Shown: positions 16,038 to 23,385 of the stretch, piece after piece
Numbering within the stretch: the stretch's first letter is position 1
How the letters are laid out: each line of letters opens with the position of its first letter
DNA from: an uncultured Sphingomonas sp.
GTDB taxonomy: Bacteria > Pseudomonadota > Alphaproteobacteria > Sphingomonadales > Sphingomonadaceae
NCBI RefSeq assembly: GCF_934560975.1
Contig: NZ_CAKTFO010000026.1
Span: 1 to 30,893 of the forward strand
DNA: 30,893 nt
Direction: 5' to 3'
Notes under the pieces: generated by a model
The model's input: the letters and a program-made list of their open reading frames with translations, nothing else
Databases searched by the model: none
Told to the model about the DNA's origin: nothing
Position numbers and translations under genes: made by a program

Positions 16038-16406
16038 ATGGCACGTATCGCGGGTGTCAACATCCCGACCAACAAGCGCGTCGAAATCGCGCTGACCTAC
16101 ATTCACGGCATTGGCCCGGCCAAGGCCAAGGAAATCACCGAAAAGCTGGGCATTGCGCGCGAGCGTCGCGTTCAGGAGCTGTCGGACCAGGAGGTTCTGC
16201 AGATCCGTGAGGCGATCGACGCCGGCTACACCGTGGAAGGCGACCTCCGCCGCCAGGTGGCGATGAACATCAAGCGGCTGATGGATCTGGCCTGCTATCG
16301 CGGCCTGCGTCATCGCAAGGGCCTGCCGGTCCGCGGCCAGCGCACGCATACCAATGCGCGCACCCGCAAGGGCAAGGCCAAGCCGATCGCCGGCAAGAAG
16401 AAGTAA
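16038..16406 (+). CDS. rpsM: 30S ribosomal protein S13
   Basis: A 122-residue protein of the small-subunit head that contacts the initiator tRNA region and 50S bridges. Clear S13 signatures are ARIAGVNIPTNKRVEIALTY at the N-terminus, the IHGIGPAKAKEI helix-hairpin-helix (about residues 23-34), CYRGLRHRKGLPVRGQRTHT (about 85-104) and the basic tail ARTRKGKAKPIAGKKK. Length is normal. GGAG lies 11 bases upstream (AGCAGGAGAAGCATAAGAC then ATG). It is first gene of the rpsM-rpsK-rpoA-rplQ operon. Confidence 0.99.
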   Translation: MARIAGVNIPTNKRVEIALTYIHGIGPAKAKEITEKLGIARERRVQELSDQEVLQIREAIDAGYTVEGDLRRQVAMNIKRLMDLACYRGLRHRKGLPVRGQRTHTNARTRKGKAKPIAGKKK

Positions 16407-16415
16407 GCCAGACGT

Positions 16416-16434
16416 AAATCGTCCGGGACGATTT
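16416..16434 (+). repeat. Hairpins in the rpsM-rpsK spacer
   Basis: A 9-bp perfect inverted repeat with a single central base (AAATCGTCC, G, GGACGATTT) begins 10 bases after the rpsM stop. A second small one (GCTCGT/ACGAGC) lies at 16459-16471. Both are inside the operon, so a processing or attenuation role is more likely than termination. Inference only. Confidence 0.35.
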
Positions 16435-16510
16435 GCGCGGCTTACTCCGCCGGAGGCAGCTCGTCACGAGCGCCCCGCACAGCAACAGAATTTAGGTCAG
16501 GAACGAAACG

Positions 16511-16900
16511 ATGGCACGCGAACCTCAGCGCATCAAGCGGCGCGAGCGCAAGAACATCACCGCCGGCGTCGCGCACGTGAACGCCAGCTTCAACAACACC
16601 ATGATCACGATCACCGACGCGCAGGGCAATGCGATTTCCTGGTCGTCGGCCGGCATGATGGGCTTCAAGGGCAGCCGCAAGTCGACCCCTTACGCCGCGC
16701 AGGTCGCGGCCGAGGATGCGGGCAAGAAGGCGGCCGAGCATGGCGTCCGCACGCTTGAGGTCGAGGTCAAGGGCCCCGGTTCGGGCCGTGAAAGCGCGCT
16801 GCGTGCGCTTCAAGCCGTCGGCTTCCACATCACGTCGATCCGCGACGTGACGTCGATCCCGCACAACGGCGTCCGTCCGTCCAAGCGTCGTCGCGTCTGA
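16511..16900 (+). CDS. rpsK: 30S ribosomal protein S11
   Basis: A 129-residue small-subunit platform protein near the 3' end of 16S rRNA. It carries the S11 blocks HVNASFNNTMITITDAQGNA (about residues 22-41), SSAGMMGFKGSRKSTPYAAQ (about 45-64), VEVKGPGSGRESALRALQA (about 85-103), and the conserved end TSIPHNGVRPSKRRRV. Length is normal. An AGGAACGAAACG stretch before the ATG gives a modest ribosome binding site. Second gene of the operon. Confidence 0.99.
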   Translation: MAREPQRIKRRERKNITAGVAHVNASFNNTMITITDAQGNAISWSSAGMMGFKGSRKSTPYAAQVAAEDAGKKAAEHGVRTLEVEVKGPGSGRESALRALQAVGFHITSIRDVTSIPHNGVRPSKRRRV

Positions 16901-16991
16901 TCCTGGCGGCGGGGCGCCGTCCGGCCCCGTTCTGTATCTCTGATTCCGGCCGCAGCGGACGCGCCGCGGCCACAGCCCCGAGGGGACCATG

Positions 16992-18056
16992 ATGGCGATC
17001 AATGCCAAGAACTGGCAGGAACTGAAGAAGCCCGTCGCGCTCGACAAAAAGGGCGGCGGGGATACGAAGCGCAAGGCGACCTTCATCGCCGAGCCGCTGG
17101 AGCGGGGCTTCGGCCTGACGCTCGGCAATGCGCTGCGTCGGGTGCTGCTGTCCTCGCTCCAGGGCGCGGCCGTGACCTCGATCAAGATCGAGAACGTGCT
17201 GCACGAATTCTCCTCGCTCACCGGCGTGCGGGAAGACGTGACCGACATGGTCCTGAACGTGAAGCAGATCGCGCTGCGGATGCAGGGCGAGGGTTCCAAG
17301 CGGCTCCAGCTGTCGGCTACCGGCCCCGGCGAAGTGACCGCCGGCGACATCGCCACCACGGGCGATATCGAGGTCATGAACCCGGATCTGGTCATCTGCC
17401 ACCTGGACGAGGGCGCGACCCTGAACATGGAACTGACGGCGCAGGCCGGCAAGGGCTATGTCCCCGCCGCCGCCAACCGTCCGGCCGATGCGCCGATCGG
17501 CCTGATCCCGGTCGACGCGCTCTACTCGCCGGTCCGCCAGGTCGCCTACAAGGTCGAAAATACCCGCGTCGGACAGGAGCTTGACTATGACAAGCTCACC
17601 CTGACGCTGGAAACCGACGGCACGGTCACGCCCGAAGACGCGGTCGCCTATGCGGCGCGCATCCTGCAGGACCAGCTGCAGCTGTTCGTCCACTTCGACG
17701 AAGGCATGGCTGTGTCCGCACCCGCGGCGACCACCGCGGTGGCACCGGTCGGCGGCACGGTGGAGCCGGAGACGAACTCCAATCAGCTCAACCGCTACCT
17801 CCTCAAGAAGGTGGACGAGCTGGAGCTGTCGGTGCGTTCGGCCAACTGCCTCAAGAACGACAACATCATCTATATCGGCGATCTCGTGCAGAAGACCGAA
17901 GCGGAGATGCTGCGCACGCCGAATTTCGGCCGCAAGTCGCTCAACGAGATCAAGGAAGTCTTGTCCTCGATGGGCCTGCGCCTCGGCATGGAAATCCCGG
18001 GCTGGCCGCCCGAGAACATCGAAGAGATGGCCAAGAAGCTCGAACAGGAATTCTGA
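16992..18056 (+). CDS. rpoA: DNA-directed RNA polymerase subunit alpha
   Basis: A 354-residue alpha subunit. The N-terminal domain (about 1-235) holds KATFIAEPLERGFGLTLGNA and LRRVLLSSLQGAAVTS, which dimerise and assemble beta and beta'. The C-terminal domain (about 265-335) has LSVRSANCLKNDNIIYIGDL, NFGRKSLNEIKEVL and LGMEIPGWPPENI, which contact UP-element DNA and activators. Two adjacent ATG codons exist (16989 and 16992). The second is chosen because AGGGG then stands 6 bases upstream and the family starts M-x-x-N-A-K-N-W. The first would add one Met. Third gene of the operon. Confidence 0.99.
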   Translation: MAINAKNWQELKKPVALDKKGGGDTKRKATFIAEPLERGFGLTLGNALRRVLLSSLQGAAVTSIKIENVLHEFSSLTGVREDVTDMVLNVKQIALRMQGEGSKRLQLSATGPGEVTAGDIATTGDIEVMNPDLVICHLDEGATLNMELTAQAGKGYVPAAANRPADAPIGLIPVDALYSPVRQVAYKVENTRVGQELDYDKLTLTLETDGTVTPEDAVAYAARILQDQLQLFVHFDEGMAVSAPAATTAVAPVGGTVEPETNSNQLNRYLLKKVDELELSVRSANCLKNDNIIYIGDLVQKTEAEMLRTPNFGRKSLNEIKEVLSSMGLRLGMEIPGWPPENIEEMAKKLEQEF

Positions 18057-18088
18057 TCGGGCGGGAGGGCGTCCATGTCCTCCCACCA

Positions 18089-18137
18089 TCCGGCTTCGGC
18101 CGGAACCGGGCTCTAGGCGGTGGCCCTTATCACCGCC
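18089..18137 (+). other. Two hairpins in the rpoA-rplQ spacer
   Basis: TCCGGC-TTCG-GCCGGA (18089-18104) is a very stable C(UUCG)G tetraloop hairpin. GGCGGTG (18116-18122) with CACCGCC (18131-18137) is a second. The 130-base spacer is long for this operon. Partial attenuation or mRNA processing could set the L17 level. No T-run is present. Confidence 0.4.
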
Positions 18138-18186
18138 AGGCCGGGGTTACCTGATACGGGCCCCGTACGAACGAAAGGAAGATACC

Positions 18187-18603
18187 ATGCGTCATCGTGT
18201 AGGCGGCCGTAAGCTGCAGCGTACCTCCAGCCACCGGACTGCCCTGTTCCGCAACCAGGCGGCCGCGCTGATCAAGCACGAGCAGATCACGACCACGCTC
18301 GCCAAGGCGAAGGAGCTTCGCCCCTATGTCGAAAAGCTGGTTACGCTGGCCAAGAAGGGCGGCCTGTCCAATCGTCGTCTCGCCCATGCCCGCCTGATGG
18401 ACGACGTGCAGCTGGTGAAGCTGTTCGACGTGATCGGCGCGCGTTATGCGGCGCGCAACGGCGGCTATATCCGCATCATCAAGGCTGGCCTCCGCGCCTC
18501 CGACGCCGCGGCGATGGCCGTGATCGAGTTCGTCGATCGCGACGTCTCCGCCAAGGGTCAGGATTCGGGCCCGGTGGTGAGCGAGGACGCCGAAGCAGCC
18601 TGA
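18187..18603 (+). CDS. rplQ: 50S ribosomal protein L17
   Basis: A 138-residue large-subunit protein near the tunnel exit. Its N-terminal part is the classical L17 core: MRHRVGGRKLQRTSSHRTAL (residues 1-20), IKHEQITTTLAKAKELRPYVEKL (about 29-51), then RNGGYIRIIKAGLRASDAA (about 90-108). The acidic C-terminal tail (SEDAEAA) is the longer alphaproteobacterial form. GAAAGGAAG precedes the ATG. It is the last gene of the operon, followed by a clear Rho-independent terminator. Confidence 0.99.
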   Translation: MRHRVGGRKLQRTSSHRTALFRNQAAALIKHEQITTTLAKAKELRPYVEKLVTLAKKGGLSNRRLAHARLMDDVQLVKLFDVIGARYAARNGGYIRIIKAGLRASDAAAMAVIEFVDRDVSAKGQDSGPVVSEDAEAA

Positions 18604-18630
18604 TCGCTGCCGCAAGCATCAAGACAAAGG

Positions 18631-18664
18631 AGGGCTCGGCCATGCGCCGGGCCCTTTCTTTTTG
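18631..18664 (+). terminator. Rho-independent terminator of the rpsM-rplQ operon
   Basis: AGGGCTCGGC (18631-18640) pairs with GCCGGGCCCT (18646-18655) with one wobble and a 5-base loop. TTCTTTTTG follows directly. This is the only textbook hairpin-plus-T-run terminator in the window. Confidence 0.92.
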
Positions 18665-18699
18665 TGCTCGGCGTGGGCGGGGCGGATTGCGCGCAACGC

Positions 18700-18728
18700 T
18701 TGCGATCTGCGCGCACCGTTCCTATCGC
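18700..18728 (+). promoter_or_regulatory. Candidate guaA promoter giving a leaderless mRNA
   Basis: TTGCGA (18700-18705), 17 bases, TATCGC (18723-18728). The expected transcription start, 7-8 bases after the -10, falls on or beside the A of the guaA ATG (18736), and no ribosome binding site is present before that ATG. The -10 match is only partial. Confidence 0.38.
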
Positions 18729-18735
18729 CGCTTGC

Positions 18736-20298
18736 ATGACCGTCGCCCCCACAGATTGCATCCTGATCGTCGATTTCGGCAGCCAGGTGACCCAGCTGAT
18801 CGCCCGCCGCGTGCGCGAAGCCGGGGTTTATAGCGAGATCGCTCCCTTCAACGCGGCCGATGCGGCATTTGACCGCCTCAGGCCGGCCGGGATCATCCTG
18901 TCGGGCGGCCCCGCCTCCGTTACGGAGGAGGCGAGCCCGCGCGCGCCGCAGCGTTTCTTTGAAGCGGGCGTGCCGATCCTGGGCATCTGCTATGGGCAGC
19001 AGACGATGTGCAAGCAGCTCGGCGGCGACGTGATCGTCTCGGGCGAGGGCGGCGAGTTCGGCCGCGCCTTTGTCGAGGTCAGTTCCCCCTCCAAGCTGTT
19101 CGATGGCCTGTGGCAGCAGGGTGAGCGGCATCAGGTGTGGATGAGCCATGGCGACAAGGTCACCCGCCTGCCCGACGGCTTCGCCCCGATCGCCGTGTCC
19201 GAAGGCGCGCCCTTCGCCATCACCTCGGACGAGGCCCGCCGCTTCTACGGCGTCCAGTTCCACCCCGAAGTGGTCCACACCCCCGACGGCGGCAAGCTGA
19301 TCGCCAATTTCGCCCGCCATGTCTGCGGCCTCCAGGGCGACTGGACCATGGCCGAGTTCCGCGATGCCAAGATCGCCGACATCCGCGCGCAGGTGGGCGA
19401 CGGGCGCGTGATCTGCGGCCTGTCCGGAGGGGTCGACAGCGCGGTGGCGGCGGTGCTGATCCATGAGGCGATCGGCGACCAGCTGACCTGCGTGTTCGTC
19501 GATCACGGCCTGATGCGCCAGAGCGAGGCGGAGCAGGTGGTCAGCCTGTTCCGCGAACATTACGGCATCCCGCTGGTCCATGTGAATGCCGAACAGACCT
19601 TCCTTTCGGGCCTCGCCGGCCTCACCGACCCGGAGGCGAAGCGCAAGTTCATCGGCAAGACCTTCATCGAGATCTTCGAGCAGGAGGCCGCCCGGATCGG
19701 CGGCGCCGATTTCCTGGCGCAGGGCACGCTCTATCCCGACGTGATCGAGAGCGTCAGCTTCACCGGCGGCCCGTCCGTGACGATCAAGAGCCACCACAAT
19801 GTCGGCGGCCTGCCCGAGCGGATGAACATGAAGCTGGTCGAGCCCCTGCGGGAGCTGTTCAAGGACGAGGTCCGCGTGCTCGGCAAGGAACTGGGCCTGC
19901 CCGACGCCTTTGTCGGCCGCCACCCGTTCCCCGGTCCCGGCCTTGCCATCCGCATCCCGGGCGAGGTCACCAAGGAACGCTGCGACATCCTGCGCAAGGC
20001 CGACGCCATCTATCTCGACGAGATTCGGCGTGCCGGCCTGTACGACGCGATCTGGCAGGCTTTCGCGGTGCTGCTGCCGGTGCGCACGGTCGGCGTCATG
20101 GGCGATTACCGCACCTATGACAGCGTCTGCGCGCTGCGGGCGGTCACCTCGACCGACGGCATGACCGCGGACGTCTACCCGTTCGACGCCGCCTTCCTGT
20201 CCCGCGTGGCGACCCGCATCGTCAACGAGGTCCAGGGCATCAACCGCGTCACCTACGACTATACCTCCAAGCCACCCGGCACGATCGAGTGGGAATGA
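18736..20298 (+). CDS. guaA: GMP synthase (glutamine-hydrolysing)
   Basis: A 520-residue enzyme that aminates XMP to GMP. The N-terminal class I glutamine amidotransferase starts ILIVDFGSQVTQLIARRVRE. It has the nucleophilic C85 in GICYGQQTM and the catalytic His/Glu in FHPEVVHT (near 176-178). The ATP pyrophosphatase domain has the PP-loop SGGVDSAVAAVL (near 230), and the C-terminal dimerisation domain ends in PPGTIEWE, the family's normal end. The frame is open further upstream, but that part carries no GATase sequence and overlaps the terminator. The ATG at 18736 fits the family length. No Shine-Dalgarno is seen. It is convergent with the TonB-like gene, 22 bases away. Confidence 0.99.
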   Translation: MTVAPTDCILIVDFGSQVTQLIARRVREAGVYSEIAPFNAADAAFDRLRPAGIILSGGPASVTEEASPRAPQRFFEAGVPILGICYGQQTMCKQLGGDVIVSGEGGEFGRAFVEVSSPSKLFDGLWQQGERHQVWMSHGDKVTRLPDGFAPIAVSEGAPFAITSDEARRFYGVQFHPEVVHTPDGGKLIANFARHVCGLQGDWTMAEFRDAKIADIRAQVGDGRVICGLSGGVDSAVAAVLIHEAIGDQLTCVFVDHGLMRQSEAEQVVSLFREHYGIPLVHVNAEQTFLSGLAGLTDPEAKRKFIGKTFIEIFEQEAARIGGADFLAQGTLYPDVIESVSFTGGPSVTIKSHHNVGGLPERMNMKLVEPLRELFKDEVRVLGKELGLPDAFVGRHPFPGPGLAIRIPGEVTKERCDILRKADAIYLDEIRRAGLYDAIWQAFAVLLPVRTVGVMGDYRTYDSVCALRAVTSTDGMTADVYPFDAAFLSRVATRIVNEVQGINRVTYDYTSKPPGTIEWE

Positions 20299-20320
20299 TG
20301 GTGGGGCGGGTTCGCCGGAT

Positions 20321-21073
20321 CTAACGGCCGCCGCTCACCGCCCTGTCGGCGGTCAGTGTGATGCGGATGCGGACCCAGCTGCCGATCATCGCCTTGCCGT
20401 TGCTGCGCGGCGGGCGGACCAGGAACTGCCAGGCGGCTTCCCGCACCGCGCGCGACATGCGGGAGCCCGCCGGCGATTCGCCCAACTCGCGGCAGTTGTC
20501 GACGTGGAACCGCTCCACCGTCTGGCAGGCCACCTCGCCCCAGCCGATCACGCCGCGCGGCATGTAGAAGGCCAGTTCGGCCTGGCTCGGCTCGCGATAC
20601 CATTCGGCGTTGAACAGGCGGCCGCCGCCCGGCAGGTTGCTGGGGCCATAGGTCGATCCGCTGTCCGCCTGCTCGGTGCCCTCTTCCGCCCCCTGCGCGG
20701 TTGGCCGCTCGACCGGCGTGGACCGGGTCTGGCGCAGGTCGAACTGCGACAATTCGGGGTTCAGGACCCATCGTTGCGGCGCGTCCGGTTTGGGCGGCGG
20801 CGGCGGCGGGGCCGATGGCGGCGGGGGCGGGGCGGATTGCCGCCGGGCCGTGCTCTTCTTGGTGGTCTGCTTCGTCGCGATCTCGGCGGCGGCCGGGATG
20901 TCGACCGTCACCAGCCGCCGCTCCGGCTCCAGCGGGGTCCATTGCACGCCGGTGGTGCGCAGCAGGATTAGCAGGATCAGCAGGTGCGCCAGGATCGTCA
21001 GCAGCAGCGATAGGCCACGGCGCGCGGCACGCGAATCTCGGACGTCCGCCAGGATGAGAGACGCCGCGCGCAT
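20321..21073 (-). CDS. TonB-like membrane-anchored periplasmic protein, uncharacterised
   Basis: A 250-residue protein: short cytoplasmic N-terminus, one transmembrane helix (about residues 20-40), then a Lys/Pro-rich segment with long proline runs (about 80-98) of TonB style. A structured periplasmic domain (about 145-245) follows, with GRLFNAEWYREPSQAEL, CQTVERFHVDNCRELGESP and REAAWQFLVRPPRSNGK then GSWVRIRI. Two Cys residues (in VACQT and DNCRE) may form a disulfide. The last strand pattern (QFLVRPPR...WVRIRIT) resembles the beta-strand end of a TonB C-terminal domain, but the sequence is not canonical TonB and no ExbB/ExbD lies nearby. ATG at 21071-21073 is preferred to an upstream start because the helix then has a short basic leader. 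Confidence 0.8.
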   Translation of the reverse strand: MRAASLILADVRDSRAARRGLSLLLTILAHLLILLILLRTTGVQWTPLEPERRLVTVDIPAAAEIATKQTTKKSTARRQSAPPPPPSAPPPPPPKPDAPQRWVLNPELSQFDLRQTRSTPVERPTAQGAEEGTEQADSGSTYGPSNLPGGGRLFNAEWYREPSQAELAFYMPRGVIGWGEVACQTVERFHVDNCRELGESPAGSRMSRAVREAAWQFLVRPPRSNGKAMIGSWVRIRITLTADRAVSGGR

Positions 21074-21229
21074 CGCCGGATGCCTAGGTTGCCGCGCCGG
21101 CTCCTGCAACGATTGTGACGCCTTTCTCGCCGCATCCCGTCGCACCTTTGTTCGCACAGCTTCCGTTCAGGCGGACTCGTCGCTAGAAGGCCGGTTTTCC
21201 GCATGTGGTGCGGACGAGGGAGACGTTTC

Positions 21230-21931
21230 TTGGCGCTGACGCCGACCGACAACCAGGCCTTCTTGCGCGAGGTGGACGATGATCTCCGCCGCGACCAGGT
21301 GACCGGCTTCGCCAAACGGTGGGGCAAGGTCGTCGGCGTGGCCGTGGTCGTCGGGCTGGTCGTGCTCGCCGCCTTCCTGTTCTGGCAGCATCGCCGCGCG
21401 ACGCGCGCGGGCGAGCAGGGCGAGCAGCTGGTCGGCGTGATTGACGACGCGACCTCCGGCCGCGCCAGCGCCACCGATCCGCGCCTGGCCGAACTCGCGC
21501 AGGCGCCGGGCGACGGCTATCAATCGATGGCGCGCATCATGCAGGCCAATCTGGAAGCGCGCACCAATCCGACCCAGGCCGCCGCCAGCTTCAAGGCGAT
21601 CGCCAACGATGCCGGCCTGCCGCAGCCGACCCGCGACCTCGCCATGCTGCGCGCGACCACGCTGGAGTTCGACCGCATCGCCCCGGCCGAGGTAATCGCC
21701 CGGCTGAAGGGGCTGGCCCAGCCCGGCAGTCCCTGGTTCGGCAGCGCCGCCGAGCTGACCGCTCTGGCCCACCTCAAGATGAACCAGCCCAAGCCCGCCG
21801 CCGCCTTGTTCGCCCGCATCGCGGCCGACGACAAGGCGCCCGGCACGTTGCGCGGCCGCGCCGCTTCCATGGCGACCTCGCTCGGACAGCCCGTCGCGAC
21901 GCCCAAGGGCCTGACGGGAGTGCAATCATGA
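21230..21931 (+). CDS. YfgM-like tetratricopeptide membrane protein
   Basis: A 233-residue bitopic protein. The N-terminal stretch LTPTDNQAFLREVDDDLRRD is typical of the YfgM-like group. A transmembrane helix lies at about residues 30-52 (VVGVAVVVGLVVLAAFLFW), and a periplasmic part of TPR-like helices follows. YfgM in E. coli is a partner of the SecYEG/PpiD chaperone network and lies upstream of bamB, as here. The TTG start at 21230 (GAGGGAGA upstream) gives the family's usual M-A-L-T-P N-terminus; an ATG nine codons earlier would add an unlikely Cys/Arg leader. The stop overlaps the bamB start (ATGA), so they are translationally coupled. Confidence 0.88.
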   Translation: MALTPTDNQAFLREVDDDLRRDQVTGFAKRWGKVVGVAVVVGLVVLAAFLFWQHRRATRAGEQGEQLVGVIDDATSGRASATDPRLAELAQAPGDGYQSMARIMQANLEARTNPTQAAASFKAIANDAGLPQPTRDLAMLRATTLEFDRIAPAEVIARLKGLAQPGSPWFGSAAELTALAHLKMNQPKPAAALFARIAADDKAPGTLRGRAASMATSLGQPVATPKGLTGVQS

Positions 21932-23253
21932 ACAAGCGGGTGGTTGTGGCGCTGGCATTGACGGCCACGCTGAGCGGATGCGGCATCTTCAAGGGCGGCG
22001 GTGAGCGCGGTCCCAAGACGGCGGTGCTGGGTGAACGCATCCCGATCCTTTCGACCAGCACCGATACGGTGGCCGATCCCGGTCTGGCCGACGTGCCGGT
22101 TGTCGTCCCCCCGGCGGTGGCGAATGACAGCTGGACGCAGCCGGGCGGCAGTGCCGCCAAGAATCTCGGCAACGTGGCGCTGGGCGCCAGCCCGCGTCAG
22201 GTGTGGTCGGCCGCTATTCCCGGCGGCGACATCACCAAGCGGATCGGCTCCACCCCGGCGGTTGCGGGCGGCAGGCTCTATGTGATCAGCGCGGACGCGG
22301 TGGTCCATGCCTTTGACGCCAAGACGGGCGGGCGCCTGTGGCAGGCGGCTTTGGGCGGCGGCAAGAAGGATCGCTCGGTACTGTTCGGCGGCGGCGTCAG
22401 CGTGGATGGGGAGCGCGTGTTCGCCACCACCGGTCGCGGCGACGCGGCCGCGCTGGATGTCAAGACCGGCAAGGTCTTGTGGAAGGTCCGCCCCGCCGGC
22501 CCGCTGCGTGGCGCGCCCGCGATCGGTGGCGGCAACATCTATGTGCTGACCCAGGACAACCAGATCCTGGCGCTGAAGCCGGACAATGGCGAGACGGTGT
22601 GGACCGTGTCCGCCACTTTGCAAGGCGCGGGCGTGTTCGGCGTGGCGGCACCGGCCTTCGCGCAGGGTACGGTGGTGGCCGGCTTCTCCTCCGGCGAATT
22701 GTCGGCATTGCGCTATGAAAATGGCCGCATCGTCTGGCAGGACCAATTATCGCGCACCAGCATCACGACGTCGGTGTCCACCATTTCGGACATCGATGCC
22801 GCGCCGGTGATCGCGGAGGGCAAGGTCTACGCCATCGGTCAGGGCGGACGCATGGTCGGCATGGACCTGGTCAACGGCCAGCGTTTGTGGGAGCTATCGA
22901 TCGGCGGCATTTCCATGCCGTGGCTGGCGGGTGAATGGCTGTTTGTCGTGACGGACGATGCCAAGCTGATGTGCATCGCGCGCACCACCGGAAAGATCCG
23001 CTGGGTGACGCAGCTCGCCGGCTTCCGCGATCCCAAGAAGCGCAACAAGCCCGTCGCCTGGTACGGACCGGTCTTGGCCGGCGGTCGCCTGATGCTGGTC
23101 AACAGCATCGGCCAGATGCAGCCGGTGGCGCCCGATACGGGCAAGGCGGCCGAGCCGACCAAGGCGGGCAAGCAATTCTACCTGCCGCCGGTGGTGGCCG
23201 ATAACATGCTCTACCTGATCGACGGCAAGGGGCGCATTACCGGCTGGCGGTGA
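21928..23253 (+). CDS. bamB: Outer membrane assembly lipoprotein BamB
   Basis: A 441-residue lipoprotein with an N-terminal signal and lipobox LSGC (Cys 18), followed by an eight-bladed PQQ-type beta-propeller. The repeats are visible as Ala-x-D-x-K-T-G-x-x-x-W patterns: FDAKTGGRLWQA, LDVKTGKVLWKV, LKPDNGETVWTV, MDLVNGQRLWEL, ARTTGKIRWVTQ. BamB belongs to the BAM complex that folds outer-membrane beta-barrel proteins. It starts in a 4-base overlap with the YfgM-like gene; der follows 132 bases later. The protein is complete. Confidence 0.96.
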   Translation: MNKRVVVALALTATLSGCGIFKGGGERGPKTAVLGERIPILSTSTDTVADPGLADVPVVVPPAVANDSWTQPGGSAAKNLGNVALGASPRQVWSAAIPGGDITKRIGSTPAVAGGRLYVISADAVVHAFDAKTGGRLWQAALGGGKKDRSVLFGGGVSVDGERVFATTGRGDAAALDVKTGKVLWKVRPAGPLRGAPAIGGGNIYVLTQDNQILALKPDNGETVWTVSATLQGAGVFGVAAPAFAQGTVVAGFSSGELSALRYENGRIVWQDQLSRTSITTSVSTISDIDAAPVIAEGKVYAIGQGGRMVGMDLVNGQRLWELSIGGISMPWLAGEWLFVVTDDAKLMCIARTTGKIRWVTQLAGFRDPKKRNKPVAWYGPVLAGGRLMLVNSIGQMQPVAPDTGKAAEPTKAGKQFYLPPVVADNMLYLIDGKGRITGWR

Positions 23254-23385
23254 TGCCGTTTCCCCGCGATCGATCCGGCTGACCGGCCGTGTGTCGAGGC
23301 GGTGGGGCGGGGACCATGCTTTATCCCTCCTGCGGGTCCTCTCGCGGACTCGACCCATCTCGACACGAACGGTTATTGTGATCCC

